NCBI GenBank assembly: GCA_009392095.1
Contig: VFHF01000164.1
Span: 1 to 15,292 of the forward strand
From: SAR202 cluster bacterium
GTDB lineage: Bacteria; Chloroflexota; Dehalococcoidia; Lucifugimonadales; UBA3495
Direction of reading: 5' to 3'
Length of the DNA stretch: 15,292 bases
Each line of letters opens with the position of its first letter. Positions within the stretch are counted from its first letter, which is position 1. Position numbers and translations under genes: made by a program. Below, one piece after another: positions 1 through 7,418 of the stretch. Under the pieces are notes generated by a model, which made no database searches, was not told the origin of the DNA, and saw nothing but the letters and a program-made list of their open reading frames with translations.

Positions 1-2327
1 TCATCCTAACTGGCGACAGGGATACATTCCAGTTGATCTCACCTAAGGTCAGAGTTGACCTGGCCTCCAGCATTCAAGACCGAAAAGTTTATGACGAGGC
101 AGCGCTTTCCGAGCGTTATTCGGGCCTTACTGCTTCACAGCAGACCGATTTCAAGGCCCTGCTCGGCGACACCTCGGACAATATCCCCGGTGTGCCCAAA
201 GTTGGAGAGAAAACGGCGATCGCCCTGCTCAACGACTACCAGAATCTCGAAGGTATCTACGAGCATCTTGAAGAGGTGACCCGCCCCAGCGTTAAACAGT
301 CTCTGGAGGAGTTCAAGGACCGGGCATTCTCGAACCGGGAACTGATGACCATCGACCGAGAGAGCCCGGTGGAGCTTGACCTAGAAAAGGCCAAGTTTGG
401 CGATTTCGACCGGACCGCGGTGGTCGACTTGATGACCGAGCTTGAATTCTTCACCGTCATTCCCCGCATACCGGAAACTGGCGGGTCTCAGGGCTCATCA
501 GTAGATGCATCTTCCTCTGCCCAGGCCCCATGTGAGGGCGCCAATTACACGGTGGTGCAGGAAAAGGAACAGTTGGATCAGATGCTGGCGGTATTGCATG
601 AGGCCGGCAGCTTTTCCTTCGATACTGAGACCACGGGTCTCGATGCGGTGCAGGCCGGCTTGGTCGGCATCAGCTTCTCCACCGAACCGTCGGTTGCTTG
701 GTACGTGCCGGTGGGTCATCAAGAGGGTGAACAGTTGCCCATGGAAGAGGTGCTGGCGGCGGTGCGCCCGTTGTTCGAGTCGCCGGACATCAGCAAGTGC
801 GCCCATAACGCCAATTACGATATGACGATACTGGCCAGCCACGGCATAATCTGCCAAGGGGTCGATTTCGATACCATGGTTGCCGCCCATCTCCTCAGCC
901 ATGTCCAATTGGGCCTGAAAGGCCTAGCGCAGGACATCTTAGGCCAGGAGATGACGCCGATCGCTAAGCTGATCGGCACCGGCCGCAAGCAGATCACTTT
1001 TGACAAGGTGGACATCACCCAGGCCGCGCCCTACGCCGCTGCCGACGCTGATATGACCGGACGTCTCCGCCTGGCCTTCGAGGAACCTGTTGTCCGGGAG
1101 GGCTTGAGCTCGCTGATGACCGACATGGAGATGCCCCTAGTCCCGGTTCTGGTCACCATGCAGCGCCACGGCATCAAGTTAGACGCTGCCGCCCTGCGCG
1201 AGATGTCGGAGGACCTCCGGGAGCAGATGTTCCAGACGGAAGAGGAACTCTACAAGTCTATCGGCCACACAGTGAATATCAACTCGCCGCAACAGCTGAG
1301 CGACGTTCTTTTCAATGAGATCGGCCTGCCTAAGACCAAACGCACTAAGACCGGGTACTCCACCGATGCCAATTCCCTGGAAGGACTGAAGGGCCTGCAT
1401 CCGGTGGTGGATCAGATCCTAGAATACCGCCAGGTGTCCAAGCTGAAGTCGACTTATTTGGATGCCCTTCCAGACATGGTAAACCCAACGACAGGTCGGG
1501 TGCATACCAGCTACAGCCAGACCGGCTCAGCCACGGGGCGCATGTCTAGCAGTGATCCCAATCTGCAGAACATACCCGTCCGCACTGAGATGGGACGCCA
1601 GGTTAGGAAGGCGTTCGTGGCCGACTCGACGGATTGGCTGCTGTTCTCCGCTGACTACTCCCAAATCGAGTTGCGGGTGCTGGCTCACCTATCTCAGGAC
1701 CCGGGCTTGCTGGAGGCTTTCCAGCGGGGCGAAGACATCCACTCGTCTACGGCTTCGTTGATGTTCGATGTTCCGTTGAACGATGTGGACGCGGAACAAC
1801 GCCGCATAGCCAAGGTGCTGAATTTTGGTGTGATATACGGCCTGTCCGCCCACGGCATATCAATGCAAACTGGCTTCAGCAGAGATGAGGGGGCATCGTT
1901 CATAGAGGCCTACTTCACCAAATACCCACGCATAAACGATTATTTGGAAACGGTGAAAATTCAAGCTAGAGAGACTCGTTACGTAGAGACCTTACTGGGC
2001 CGCCGTCGACACCTGCCAGACATCAATCATCCCAACTTCAACGTCCGGGGCGGAGCCGAGCGCATGGCCATCAACATGCCCATCCAGGGCACGGCCGCTG
2101 ACATCATGAAGCTGGCCATGATTCGGGTCCAGAACCGGTTGGACGCCGAAGGCCTACGCACCAAGATGCTGTTGCAGGTTCATGACGAACTAGTCTTCGA
2201 GACGCCTGAAGAAGAGATGGATGCCCTAAAAGACCTGGTCTTCGACGAGATGCCCGCCGCCATGGAGTTAGACGTAACCTTAAAAGTAGACGCCAAGTGG
2301 GGACCAACCTGGGGAGACATGGAGTAG
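1..2327 (+). CDS. polA: DNA polymerase I, 5'-truncated by the window edge
   Basis: Replication and repair polymerase that removes RNA primers and fills gaps. The frame is open to the left edge, and the first visible codons (from position 3) read ILTGDRDTFQL, the late metal-site region of the 5'-3' exonuclease, so about 150 N-terminal residues lie outside. Numbering from a TTG at 33: helix-3-turn-helix DNA-binding region about 38-80; 3'-5' exonuclease domain with DTETTGLD (D197), NANYD and YAAAD motifs all present, so proofreading is probably active; polymerase motif A DYSQIELR (from 541), motif B with K and NFGVIYG, motif C VHDE (716-719). The Phe in motif B fits normal discrimination against dideoxynucleotides. 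Ends in TAG, 89 bp before the lyase gene on the same strand. Identity is not in doubt; only the missing N-terminus limits the description. Confidence 0.97.
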   Translation, partial: ILTGDRDTFQLISPKVRVDLASSIQDRKVYDEAALSERYSGLTASQQTDFKALLGDTSDNIPGVPKVGEKTAIALLNDYQNLEGIYEHLEEVTRPSVKQSLEEFKDRAFSNRELMTIDRESPVELDLEKAKFGDFDRTAVVDLMTELEFFTVIPRIPETGGSQGSSVDASSSAQAPCEGANYTVVQEKEQLDQMLAVLHEAGSFSFDTETTGLDAVQAGLVGISFSTEPSVAWYVPVGHQEGEQLPMEEVLAAVRPLFESPDISKCAHNANYDMTILASHGIICQGVDFDTMVAAHLLSHVQLGLKGLAQDILGQEMTPIAKLIGTGRKQITFDKVDITQAAPYAAADADMTGRLRLAFEEPVVREGLSSLMTDMEMPLVPVLVTMQRHGIKLDAAALREMSEDLREQMFQTEEELYKSIGHTVNINSPQQLSDVLFNEIGLPKTKRTKTGYSTDANSLEGLKGLHPVVDQILEYRQVSKLKSTYLDALPDMVNPTTGRVHTSYSQTGSATGRMSSSDPNLQNIPVRTEMGRQVRKAFVADSTDWLLFSADYSQIELRVLAHLSQDPGLLEAFQRGEDIHSSTASLMFDVPLNDVDAEQRRIAKVLNFGVIYGLSAHGISMQTGFSRDEGASFIEAYFTKYPRINDYLETVKIQARETRYVETLLGRRRHLPDINHPNFNVRGGAERMAINMPIQGTAADIMKLAMIRVQNRLDAEGLRTKMLLQVHDELVFETPEEEMDALKDLVFDEMPAAMELDVTLKVDAKWGPTWGDME

Positions 2328-2416
2328 GGCGGCAGGGCCGCGTTTACCTGGCACGACTGAAGCCGAAATCATTATGCTACGGGATCACCCGCAGCGAACA
2401 GGACCATCAATCGAAC

Positions 2417-3295
2417 ATGGAATTAATTCGCAGCGTTATCTTTGTGCCTGGCAACCGGGAAAATATGCTGGAGCGGGCCAAGTCCTTCAAGGCCGATGTG
2501 GTCATGGTTGACTTAGAGGACTCCGTTCCACCGGGTGAGAAGACCGTCGCCAGGGACCTGGCCAAGGACTGGGTGCCCACCCTCCGGAGAGGGGGTCAAC
2601 GGGTCATGGTCAGGGTGAATTCCTTGGATACCGGGTTGACCCGATCCGAGCTAGAGGTTGTTGTCTCGCCCGACTTGTACGGCATCAGCGTGGGCAAGGT
2701 GGAGTCCACCTGGAACATCCGCGATGTTGACCGGATGCTGAGCGCAATCGAACCGTCGGCTGGCGTGGAGCCGGGTTCGATCAAAATATCAGCTTGGGTC
2801 GAAACCGCTAGTGCGTTGGTCGACGCTCGTGACATCGCGATTGCATCGCAGCGGGTGATCGCCTTGGCTTTCGGCGCAGAAGATTTCACCAACGACATGG
2901 GTATCGAGCGGTCTGACACCGGCGAAGAGATACATGTCCCCCGGTCTTTGGTGCCCGTGGCGGCCAGGGCAGCCAATGTAGCGTCACTTGACTCGCCATT
3001 CGTCTTGTTCCAGGACCCTGACGCGCTGCGGACCGACGCCCACCGGGCACGGCAGATGGGCTACACCGGCAAGCACGCCATCCACCCCGCCCAGATCGAC
3101 ATAATCAACGAAGTTTTCAGTCCCTCGCCCGAAGAGGTCGCCTACGCCCGAAAGATCATAGAAGCTTGGGATGAGGCGGAAGCCGCCGGACGTGGGTCTC
3201 TGGCCATAGACGGCCGCATGGTTGACGTGCCGGTGGTGAAACGGGCACAGAACCTGCTCGCCTTCGCGGACGCCATAGAGGCCCGAGGGCGGTAA
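2417..3295 (+). CDS. HpcH/HpaI aldolase / citrate lyase beta-like CoA-ester lyase
   Basis: Member of the CitE/malyl-CoA lyase family, TIM-barrel Mg-dependent enzymes that cleave or form CoA thioesters such as malyl-CoA or citramalyl-CoA. At 292 aa the length is normal. Visible motifs: RSVIFVPGN with R5 (CoA/substrate-contacting Arg), VMVDLEDSV with D32 and E34, VRVNS with R66, WVET with E129 and GAEDFTND with D156 as the expected Mg ligands, and GKHAIHPAQI near the C-terminus. The ATG at 2417 was chosen because the family starts with RSVLFVPG within a few residues; an earlier in-frame ATG at 2297 would overlap polA and add 40 unrelated residues. The ribosome binding site is weak (AGGA about 13 nt upstream). 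folB starts 5 nt downstream, so the two are probably cotranscribed. The substrate cannot be told from the sequence. Alternatives are citramalyl-CoA lyase, malyl-CoA lyase or a malyl-CoA thioesterase. Confidence 0.9.
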   Translation: MELIRSVIFVPGNRENMLERAKSFKADVVMVDLEDSVPPGEKTVARDLAKDWVPTLRRGGQRVMVRVNSLDTGLTRSELEVVVSPDLYGISVGKVESTWNIRDVDRMLSAIEPSAGVEPGSIKISAWVETASALVDARDIAIASQRVIALAFGAEDFTNDMGIERSDTGEEIHVPRSLVPVAARAANVASLDSPFVLFQDPDALRTDAHRARQMGYTGKHAIHPAQIDIINEVFSPSPEEVAYARKIIEAWDEAEAAGRGSLAIDGRMVDVPVVKRAQNLLAFADAIEARGR

Positions 3296-3300
3296 CTGTC

Positions 3301-3687
3301 GTGAAAGACGATATATCAAAGAATGACCGTATCGTGTTGGAAGGCATGCGGTTCTACGGTTTTCATGGCGTAAACCCTGAAGAACGGGTACTGGGTCAAG
3401 AGTACCTGGTTGACCTGGCCGTGGAGATGGACCTTGGCCCGGCGGGGGCCTCGGACCGCTTGGAGGACACCATCAGCTACGCCCACATCTATCGTGCCGT
3501 TAGAGATGTGATGGAGGGCGAACCCCGTAACCTGCTAGAAGCAGCCGCCCAGTCCATCGCCGACCGGTTGCTCGCCGAATTTCCGGTGGACTCGGTTTCG
3601 GTCCGTGTGAAAAAACCCCACCCGCCCATCCGCGGGTCGGTGATCGAAAACGCCACCGTAGAGATATACCGCCGCCGCTCGATTTAA
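3301..3687 (+). CDS. folB: Dihydroneopterin aldolase
   Basis: Folate-pathway enzyme that converts 7,8-dihydroneopterin to 6-hydroxymethyl-7,8-dihydropterin and glycolaldehyde. The 128-aa length fits the family. Motifs: YGFHGVNPEER (residues 19-29; E28 matches the catalytic/pterin-side Glu region), SYAHIY (59-64), NLLEAAA with E80 (pterin-anchoring Glu) and VKKPHPPI with K105, the catalytic lysine of the KP motif. GTG start at 3301, 5 nt after the lyase stop, with GGGCGG just upstream; translational coupling is likely. No folE, folK or folP is visible nearby, so it sits apart from the rest of the folate genes within this window. A pterin-using dehydratase lies at 7419, but in a separate transcription unit. 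Confidence 0.92.
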   Translation: MKDDISKNDRIVLEGMRFYGFHGVNPEERVLGQEYLVDLAVEMDLGPAGASDRLEDTISYAHIYRAVRDVMEGEPRNLLEAAAQSIADRLLAEFPVDSVSVRVKKPHPPIRGSVIENATVEIYRRRSI

Positions 3688-3701
3688 CCGGGAGAATCAA
3701 C

Positions 3702-4265
3702 ATGAAGGTTCACGACTACCATTTGGGCAACCGGCAATTACAGGAAAAATTTGGGACTCGGAACTTGGCCGACAAGATGGCGAAACGTACGTCCGAAACC
3801 CTAGGGGCGAACGAGCGCGAAATGATCGAGGCGGCCAACATGTTCTTTCTGGCGACCTGCGACGACCGAGGGCTGCCCACCTGTTCATATAAGGGCGGGG
3901 ACCCAGGCTTCATCCGGGTCCTGGACGAAGGGACTATCGCCTTCCCCAACTACGACGGCAACGGGAAATACCAGTCTATGGGCAATCTGCTGCAGAACCC
4001 TAACGTTGGCATTCTGTTCGTCGACTTCGAGGGCCAGCAACGGCTCCGGCTCCAGGGCGTGGCGTCAATCGGCGACAATGATCCGCTATTGGGTGAGTAC
4101 CATGAGGCCCAGTTCATCGTGCGTGTCCGGATTACCGAGTCGTACCGGAACTGCCCGCGCTACATCCACAAGTACCGCATGGTTGAGACATCGGAGTATG
4201 TGCCACAGATAGGCCGGGAGACGCCCCAACCTGAGTGGAAAAGCAACCCTGATCTGCAGAAGTAG
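3702..4265 (+). CDS. Pyridoxamine 5'-phosphate oxidase-fold flavoprotein
   Basis: A 187-aa protein of the PNPOx-like split-barrel flavin-binding family. Many members are FMN- or F420-dependent oxidoreductases of unknown substrate. The typical strand order is visible: MFFLATCDDRGLPTCSYKGG (47-66) is the beta-strand and flavin-contact region, followed by TIAFPNYDGNGKYQSMGNLL and NPNVGILFVDFEGQQRLRLQG, the usual phosphate-binding and core strands. The C-terminus has CPRYIHKYR, common in the family. ATG at 3702 is preceded by GGGAG with good spacing, 14 nt after folB, so it probably ends the polA-side gene string. It is too divergent from PdxH to be called vitamin B6 biosynthesis. The substrate and the choice between FMN and F420 remain open. 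Confidence 0.8.
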   Translation: MKVHDYHLGNRQLQEKFGTRNLADKMAKRTSETLGANEREMIEAANMFFLATCDDRGLPTCSYKGGDPGFIRVLDEGTIAFPNYDGNGKYQSMGNLLQNPNVGILFVDFEGQQRLRLQGVASIGDNDPLLGEYHEAQFIVRVRITESYRNCPRYIHKYRMVETSEYVPQIGRETPQPEWKSNPDLQK

Positions 4266-4285
4266 GGGCCCCGTCAAAGAGAAAA

Positions 4286-4645
4286 CTACTCAGCGGCAGT
4301 GATGGTTATGTGGGACATGTAGGAGTCGGCGGTGGCGCCGTGCCAGTGATTCTCGCCCTGCAGGACGTGGACCACGTCTCCGACGGTGATCTCCTGCTGG
4401 TGGTTCTCGTCGGCTACGATGCCGACGCCCGCTGTGACAACCAGCATCTGGTCGCTCTTGTGGGTGTGCCAGCCGGTACCGCAGCCCTTTTCAAAGTTGA
4501 CTATGCTGCTGTTGAACGTCTTGCTGGCGCCCTCGGGCAGCAAGGGCTGGCGGGTGCGCTTGACGTCGCCGCCGGTCCAGCCGGGAATGGGCGTGGCGGT
4601 CTCGATGGGAACGATATCAACCTCGGCGATTCTGATGACTCTCAT
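4286..4645 (-). CDS. Small cupin-domain protein
   Basis: Single-domain cupin of 119 aa. Cupin motif 1 is seen as GTGWHTHKSDQMLVVTAG with H60 and H62 and a Gln (Q66) where Glu is usual; motif 2 is GDVVHVLQGENHWHGA with H100. Together these give a probable 3-His/1-Gln metal site, as in several small dioxygenase-like or isomerase-like cupins. The start is firm: ATG (complement of 4643-4645) has a perfect AGGAGG (complement of 4651-4656) 5 nt upstream. It converges on the PNPOx-like gene with a 20-bp gap and diverges from rpmB. The second His after HW (H102) is also typical of cupins in the carboxymuconolactone/quercetinase-like groups. The substrate is not recognisable. Confidence 0.87.
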   Translation of the reverse strand: MRVIRIAEVDIVPIETATPIPGWTGGDVKRTRQPLLPEGASKTFNSSIVNFEKGCGTGWHTHKSDQMLVVTAGVGIVADENHQQEITVGDVVHVLQGENHWHGATADSYMSHITITAAE

Positions 4646-4744
4646 GGACTCCTCCTAAGTTGTGGCTAAATTCAGACTTAAAATCCAGAGTGATAATACA
4701 CTTCAATCCGGGGATTGGAAATCTGAGCTTGCCTACGGCAGAGG

Positions 4745-4773
4745 TTGTTTGGGCGTGGTTAATATGTTAAATT
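4745..4773 (+). promoter_or_regulatory. Possible sigma-70-type promoter for rpmB
   Basis: TTGTTT (4745-4750) and TAAATT (4768-4773) are separated by 17 nt. Each hexamer only partly matches consensus (3/6 and 4/6). The location, an AT-rich stretch between the divergent cupin gene and rpmB, is right, but other choices are possible. Confidence 0.25.
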
Positions 4774-4806
4774 TGGGTTCATTCAATCGATTAAAAGAGA
4801 GATACC

Positions 4807-4848
4807 ATGCTGTCCAGCATTGAGCTTGGACGGCAGCAAACGAGATAA
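4807..4848 (+). other. Leader mini-ORF (13 aa) ahead of rpmB
   Basis: An ATG at 4807 opens 13 codons ending in TAA at 4846-4848, 5 nt before the rpmB start. The stem-loop at 4808-4835 lies inside it. This could be a translated leader that couples ribosome arrival to rpmB translation, or a chance ORF. No clear ribosome binding site was seen beyond the AGAGAG just upstream. Confidence 0.3.
4808..4835 (+). promoter_or_regulatory. 5'-leader stem-loop upstream of rpmB
   Basis: Arms TGCTGTCCA (4808-4816) and TGGACGGCA (4827-4835) pair over 9 bp with one U-G wobble, closing a 10-nt loop. It ends 18 nt before the rpmB start. Bacterial ribosomal protein genes are often autoregulated through leader structures, so a regulatory role is plausible but inferred. 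No T-tract follows, so it is not a simple terminator. Confidence 0.4.
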
Positions 4849-4853
4849 TAACG

Positions 4854-5060
4854 ATGCGCTGTGAGATCTGTTTCAAGTCCGGTATGACGGGTAACAACGT
4901 CAGCCACTCCAACCGGCACACCAAGACCAAGTTTTTCGCAAACGTCCACAAACAGACGCTGGTGCGCGAAGGCAAATCGGTCAAGGTCAAGATTTGTACC
5001 CGCTGTCTCCGATCCCTCCACAAATCCAAGAAGGTCCAAAAGGCTTTCGCGGCTCTTTAG
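4854..5060 (+). CDS. rpmB: 50S ribosomal protein L28, zinc-ribbon type
   Basis: Large-subunit ribosomal protein L28, 68 aa and highly basic. Diagnostic segments are the N-terminal MRCEICFKSGMTGNNVSHSN and the later TRCLRS. Two CxxC pairs (C3/C6 and C48/C51) mark the zinc-binding (C+) form rather than the cysteine-free paralog found in some bacteria. ATG at 4854; the upstream GAGAT is only a weak ribosome binding site, and a 13-codon leader ORF ends 5 nt before the start. A strong terminator lies 22 nt after the stop, so rpmB is probably transcribed alone. There is no rpmG or other ribosomal gene next to it, unlike the rpmB-rpmG arrangement of many bacteria. Confidence 0.96.
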   Translation: MRCEICFKSGMTGNNVSHSNRHTKTKFFANVHKQTLVREGKSVKVKICTRCLRSLHKSKKVQKAFAAL

Positions 5061-5082
5061 CGCAGAAAGGCTCCGAAATGTA

Positions 5083-5126
5083 AAAAAGCCCTGTCCCGAT
5101 TCATCGGGACAGGGCTTTTTATTTTT
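5083..5126. terminator. Bidirectional Rho-independent terminator between rpmB and rpe
   Basis: A perfect 11-bp GC-rich stem, GCCCTGTCCCG (5088-5098) with CGGGACAGGGC (5105-5115), closes a 6-nt loop. It is flanked by A-runs on the left and T-runs on the right, so it should stop transcription from both rpmB (+) and rpe (-). Confidence 0.93.
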
Positions 5127-5141
5127 AAGAAAAACGTGACC

Positions 5142-5157
5142 GCTGACGTCTGTCAGC
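5142..5157. repeat. Small perfect inverted repeat after rpe
   Basis: GCTGAC (5142-5147) and GTCAGC (5152-5157) form a 6-bp stem with a 4-nt loop, 8 nt beyond the rpe stop codon on the minus strand. A T-run follows only after another 7 nt. It may assist the adjacent terminator or protect the transcript end; either role is a guess. Confidence 0.4.
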
Positions 5158-5165
5158 TTAGAGCC

Positions 5166-5843
5166 TCAGCCCAAAATACATCCCCGCATACCCTTCATCG
5201 CCTCTGGGATACTTTCTTGGTCGTTGAAGATGGCTGAGCCGGCGACTAGGATGGACGCGCCGGCCCTCACTGAGTCTTGGGCGGTGAAGTCGGCCTTAAT
5301 GCCGCCGTCGACCTCAATCTGTGTTCCGAATTTCCCGTCGTCAATCATTCCTTTGAGCCGCCGTATCTTGTCCAGGCTCTTTGGAATGAACGACTGGCCG
5401 GACGCGCCGGGATTCACCGACATCACCATCACTATGTCCAGCAGTGACAGCACATCCTCAACGGCGCTCACGGATGTCCCGGGGTTGATGGCAACGCCCA
5501 CCTGATGGCCCTTGTCCTTGATGCGTGAGACGGTCCGGTGCAAGTGCCCGCAAGCCTCGGCATGGACCAGTATCTGGTCGGATTCAACCTTAGCGAAGGT
5601 GGACAGCAGGTTCTCCGGTTCTTGAATCATCAGGTGGATGTTCAGCGGTACATTAGTGTTGGCACGGATGGCGTCAACGACTACCTCTCCAAAGGAGATG
5701 GCGGGCACAAACACACCGTCCATCACGTCCACGTGGATCAGGTCGGCCCCGGCGTCGGTGACCGCCCGCACCTGGCGGCCCAGGTCGGAGAAGTCTGCCG
5801 ACAACACCGACGGAGCGATGAGTACCCTGACCTCAGAAACCAT
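5166..5843 (-). CDS. rpe: Ribulose-phosphate 3-epimerase
   Basis: Interconverts D-ribulose 5-phosphate and D-xylulose 5-phosphate in the pentose phosphate pathway. At 225 aa with TIM-barrel motifs in order: IAPSVLSADF (9-18), HVDVMDG (H37, D39: metal and acid/base), LNIHLMI (H70), MSVNPGASGQSF (phosphate loop region), IEVDGGI (second catalytic Asp) and LVAGSAIF (phosphate-binding GS). One small oddity: the usual VPN(I/L)(S/T)FG is VPAISFG, so the conserved Asn is Ala. The ATG (complement of 5841-5843) was chosen over an upstream in-frame ATG at 5966, which adds 41 unrelated residues inside argH. The start overlaps the argH stop by 11 bp, implying translational coupling. It ends in TGA near the bidirectional terminator. 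Confidence 0.95.
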   Translation of the reverse strand: MVSEVRVLIAPSVLSADFSDLGRQVRAVTDAGADLIHVDVMDGVFVPAISFGEVVVDAIRANTNVPLNIHLMIQEPENLLSTFAKVESDQILVHAEACGHLHRTVSRIKDKGHQVGVAINPGTSVSAVEDVLSLLDIVMVMSVNPGASGQSFIPKSLDKIRRLKGMIDDGKFGTQIEVDGGIKADFTAQDSVRAGASILVAGSAIFNDQESIPEAMKGMRGCILG

Positions 5844-7182
5844 GTGCGGCAGCCTCCAGTATCTTCTTCGCATCAGACAAGGCAGCAGCCACCCGGACCG
5901 GAGCGGTGCCGCCGGGATTGTCCCGGGCGGCGGCGGACGACTCGGCAGTGATGTCGTAAACGTCATCTTGGAAAAGGCCTGAGAACTTCTGATATTCCAC
6001 TAATGGCAGGTTCTGGAGGCCAATTCCCCAGTTGTCGCAGTGGTGGGACAGTTCCCGCATGATGCCGTGGGCCTCGCGGAAGGGCATACCCTTCCCGACC
6101 AGGTAGTCGGCCAGATCGGTGGCAAGCATCTGGCTCTCGCCGGCCAGGCTGGAGACCCGCTCCTCGTTCAGCTTCATACCGGGGAGCATGCCTTGGAAGA
6201 CGTCCAATGTCGTTGTGAGGGTGTCAGCGGCGTCGAAGAAGCCCTCCTTGTCCTCCTGCAAGTCCCGGTTGTAGGTCAAGGGCAGTCCTTTCAGAGTGGT
6301 TAGCAGCCCGATCAGGTCGCCGTAGACCCGGCCCGTTTTGCCACGGGCTAGTTCTGCGAAGTCGGGGTTCCGTTTCTGGGGCATGATGCTGCTTCCGGTG
6401 GTGAAATCGTCCGATAGCCGGACGAACCCGAACTCACCGCTGGACCAAAGGACCAGTTCTTCAGACATCCGGGAGAAGTGCATCATGCAGACCGAGGCCG
6501 CGGCCAGGAATTCGACCACAAAATCCCGATCTGACACGGCGTCCATGCTGTTGGCGCTGATCTTGCTGAAGCCGAGTTCGGCGGCCAGGAACTCCCGGTC
6601 GGTCTGGTAGGCCACCCCGGCTAGGGCCCCGCTGCCTAGGGGCATGACGTCGGTGCGTTGGTGGCAGTCTTGGAACCGGCCGATGTCTCGCTGGAACATC
6701 TCGAAGTAGGCCAGCATATGGTGGGCGAAAAGCACCGGCTGGGCGCGTTGCAAGTGGGTATAGCCAGGCATAACCACATCTTGGTGGCGGGCGGCAAGGT
6801 CAACCAGCGCCCTTTGCACGCCCCGCAATCCTTTAACTAATTCAACGATAGTTGTTTTGGTGTAGAGCCGGAGGTCAACCGCCACCTGGTCGTTCCGGGA
6901 CCGGGCCGTATGCAGCCTTCCGGCCGTGGCTCCGGTCAGGGTGTGCAGGCGGCTTTCGATGTTCATGTGCAGGTCTTCCAGGGCCGGGTCCCAGGGGAAT
7001 GTATCGTCCCTGATCTCCGTTTCTATGGTCTGAAGACCCTGGGTGATTTGGGCGGCGTCCTCTTGGGAGATGATGCCCTGCTTGGCCAGCATCTTGGCAT
7101 GGGCAATCGACCCAGCGATATCCTGCTTGTACAGGCGCCGGTCGTAATCGATGGAAACGGTGTATCTGCTGAAATCGACCAT
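5833..7182 (-). CDS. argH: Argininosuccinate lyase, slightly short at the N-terminus
   Basis: Last step of arginine synthesis: argininosuccinate to arginine plus fumarate. At 449 aa it has all fumarase/ASL-superfamily landmarks: HTARSRNDQ (91-99), MPGYTHLQRAQP with H143 (catalytic base region), LGSGALAG (182-189), NSMDAVSDRD, and the signature loop GSSIMPQKRNP (263-273) with the catalytic Ser and K270. The C-terminal domain DLADYLVGKGMPFREAH is intact. What is odd is the start: family members carry about 14-16 residues before the aligned RYTxS (usually with a GRFS-like motif), but here an in-frame TAG lies two codons upstream of the ATG. No ribosome binding site is apparent, and an NHL-like mini-ORF ends 3 nt before it. 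Function is probably retained, perhaps through reinitiation. Overlaps rpe by 11 bp. Confidence 0.95.
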   Translation of the reverse strand: MVDFSRYTVSIDYDRRLYKQDIAGSIAHAKMLAKQGIISQEDAAQITQGLQTIETEIRDDTFPWDPALEDLHMNIESRLHTLTGATAGRLHTARSRNDQVAVDLRLYTKTTIVELVKGLRGVQRALVDLAARHQDVVMPGYTHLQRAQPVLFAHHMLAYFEMFQRDIGRFQDCHQRTDVMPLGSGALAGVAYQTDREFLAAELGFSKISANSMDAVSDRDFVVEFLAAASVCMMHFSRMSEELVLWSSGEFGFVRLSDDFTTGSSIMPQKRNPDFAELARGKTGRVYGDLIGLLTTLKGLPLTYNRDLQEDKEGFFDAADTLTTTLDVFQGMLPGMKLNEERVSSLAGESQMLATDLADYLVGKGMPFREAHGIMRELSHHCDNWGIGLQNLPLVEYQKFSGLFQDDVYDITAESSAAARDNPGGTAPVRVAAALSDAKKILEAAAHGF

Positions 7183-7185
7183 AGT

Positions 7186-7344
7186 CTACAAACTATAAAC
7201 CCACACGGGGCGGCGCTCAAGGAACAACAAACACCGGCCTGCGCCAAAATCACCAGATTCAAGATTATTGAAGGCCTTGGCTGGATCTCCGTCACCGGCA
7301 TAGCCTTCCTCGCCGGTGCCGACAACGGTCCGAATCTTTCTCAT
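7186..7344 (-). pseudogene. NHL-repeat protein remnant upstream of argH
   Basis: An open frame of 52 codons whose first part reads IRTVVGTGEEGYAGDGDPA, close to the NHL/beta-propeller signature TVAGTGxxGYxGDGGPA that usually opens a long chain of repeats. Here a single blade begins after a Met at 7344 and ends at TAG (complement of 7186-7188), 3 nt before the argH ATG and in the same frame as argH. NHL proteins are normally hundreds of residues, so this looks like the 5' end of a gene cut by a deletion that also removed the true start of argH. It could still be translated and deliver ribosomes to argH. A functional small peptide is less likely. Confidence 0.55.
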
Positions 7345-7368
7345 CTCAAATTCCACATATGCTAAAAT

Positions 7369-7396
7369 TTGCCGCACGAAGAGAATCGCTAACAAT
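7369..7396 (+). promoter_or_regulatory. Possible promoter of the 7419-10934 operon
   Basis: TTGCCG (7369-7374) and AACAAT (7391-7396) are 16 nt apart and lie 23 nt before the dehydratase ATG. Both are imperfect (4/6 each). The 74-bp gap between the divergent starts at 7344 and 7419 is the only room for a promoter here. Confidence 0.25.
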
Positions 7397-7418
7397 ACAC
7401 TCTACCTGAGGTGTCGAA

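Noticed and set aside
498..908. Minus-strand ORF (136 aa) opposite the exonuclease domain of polA
   Set aside because: Antisense to conserved polA motifs, no domain seen.
2297..2416. Longer N-terminus for the CoA-ester lyase from an ATG inside polA
   Set aside because: The 40 added residues do not resemble the family, whose members start at RSVxFVPG; the ATG at 2417 fits.
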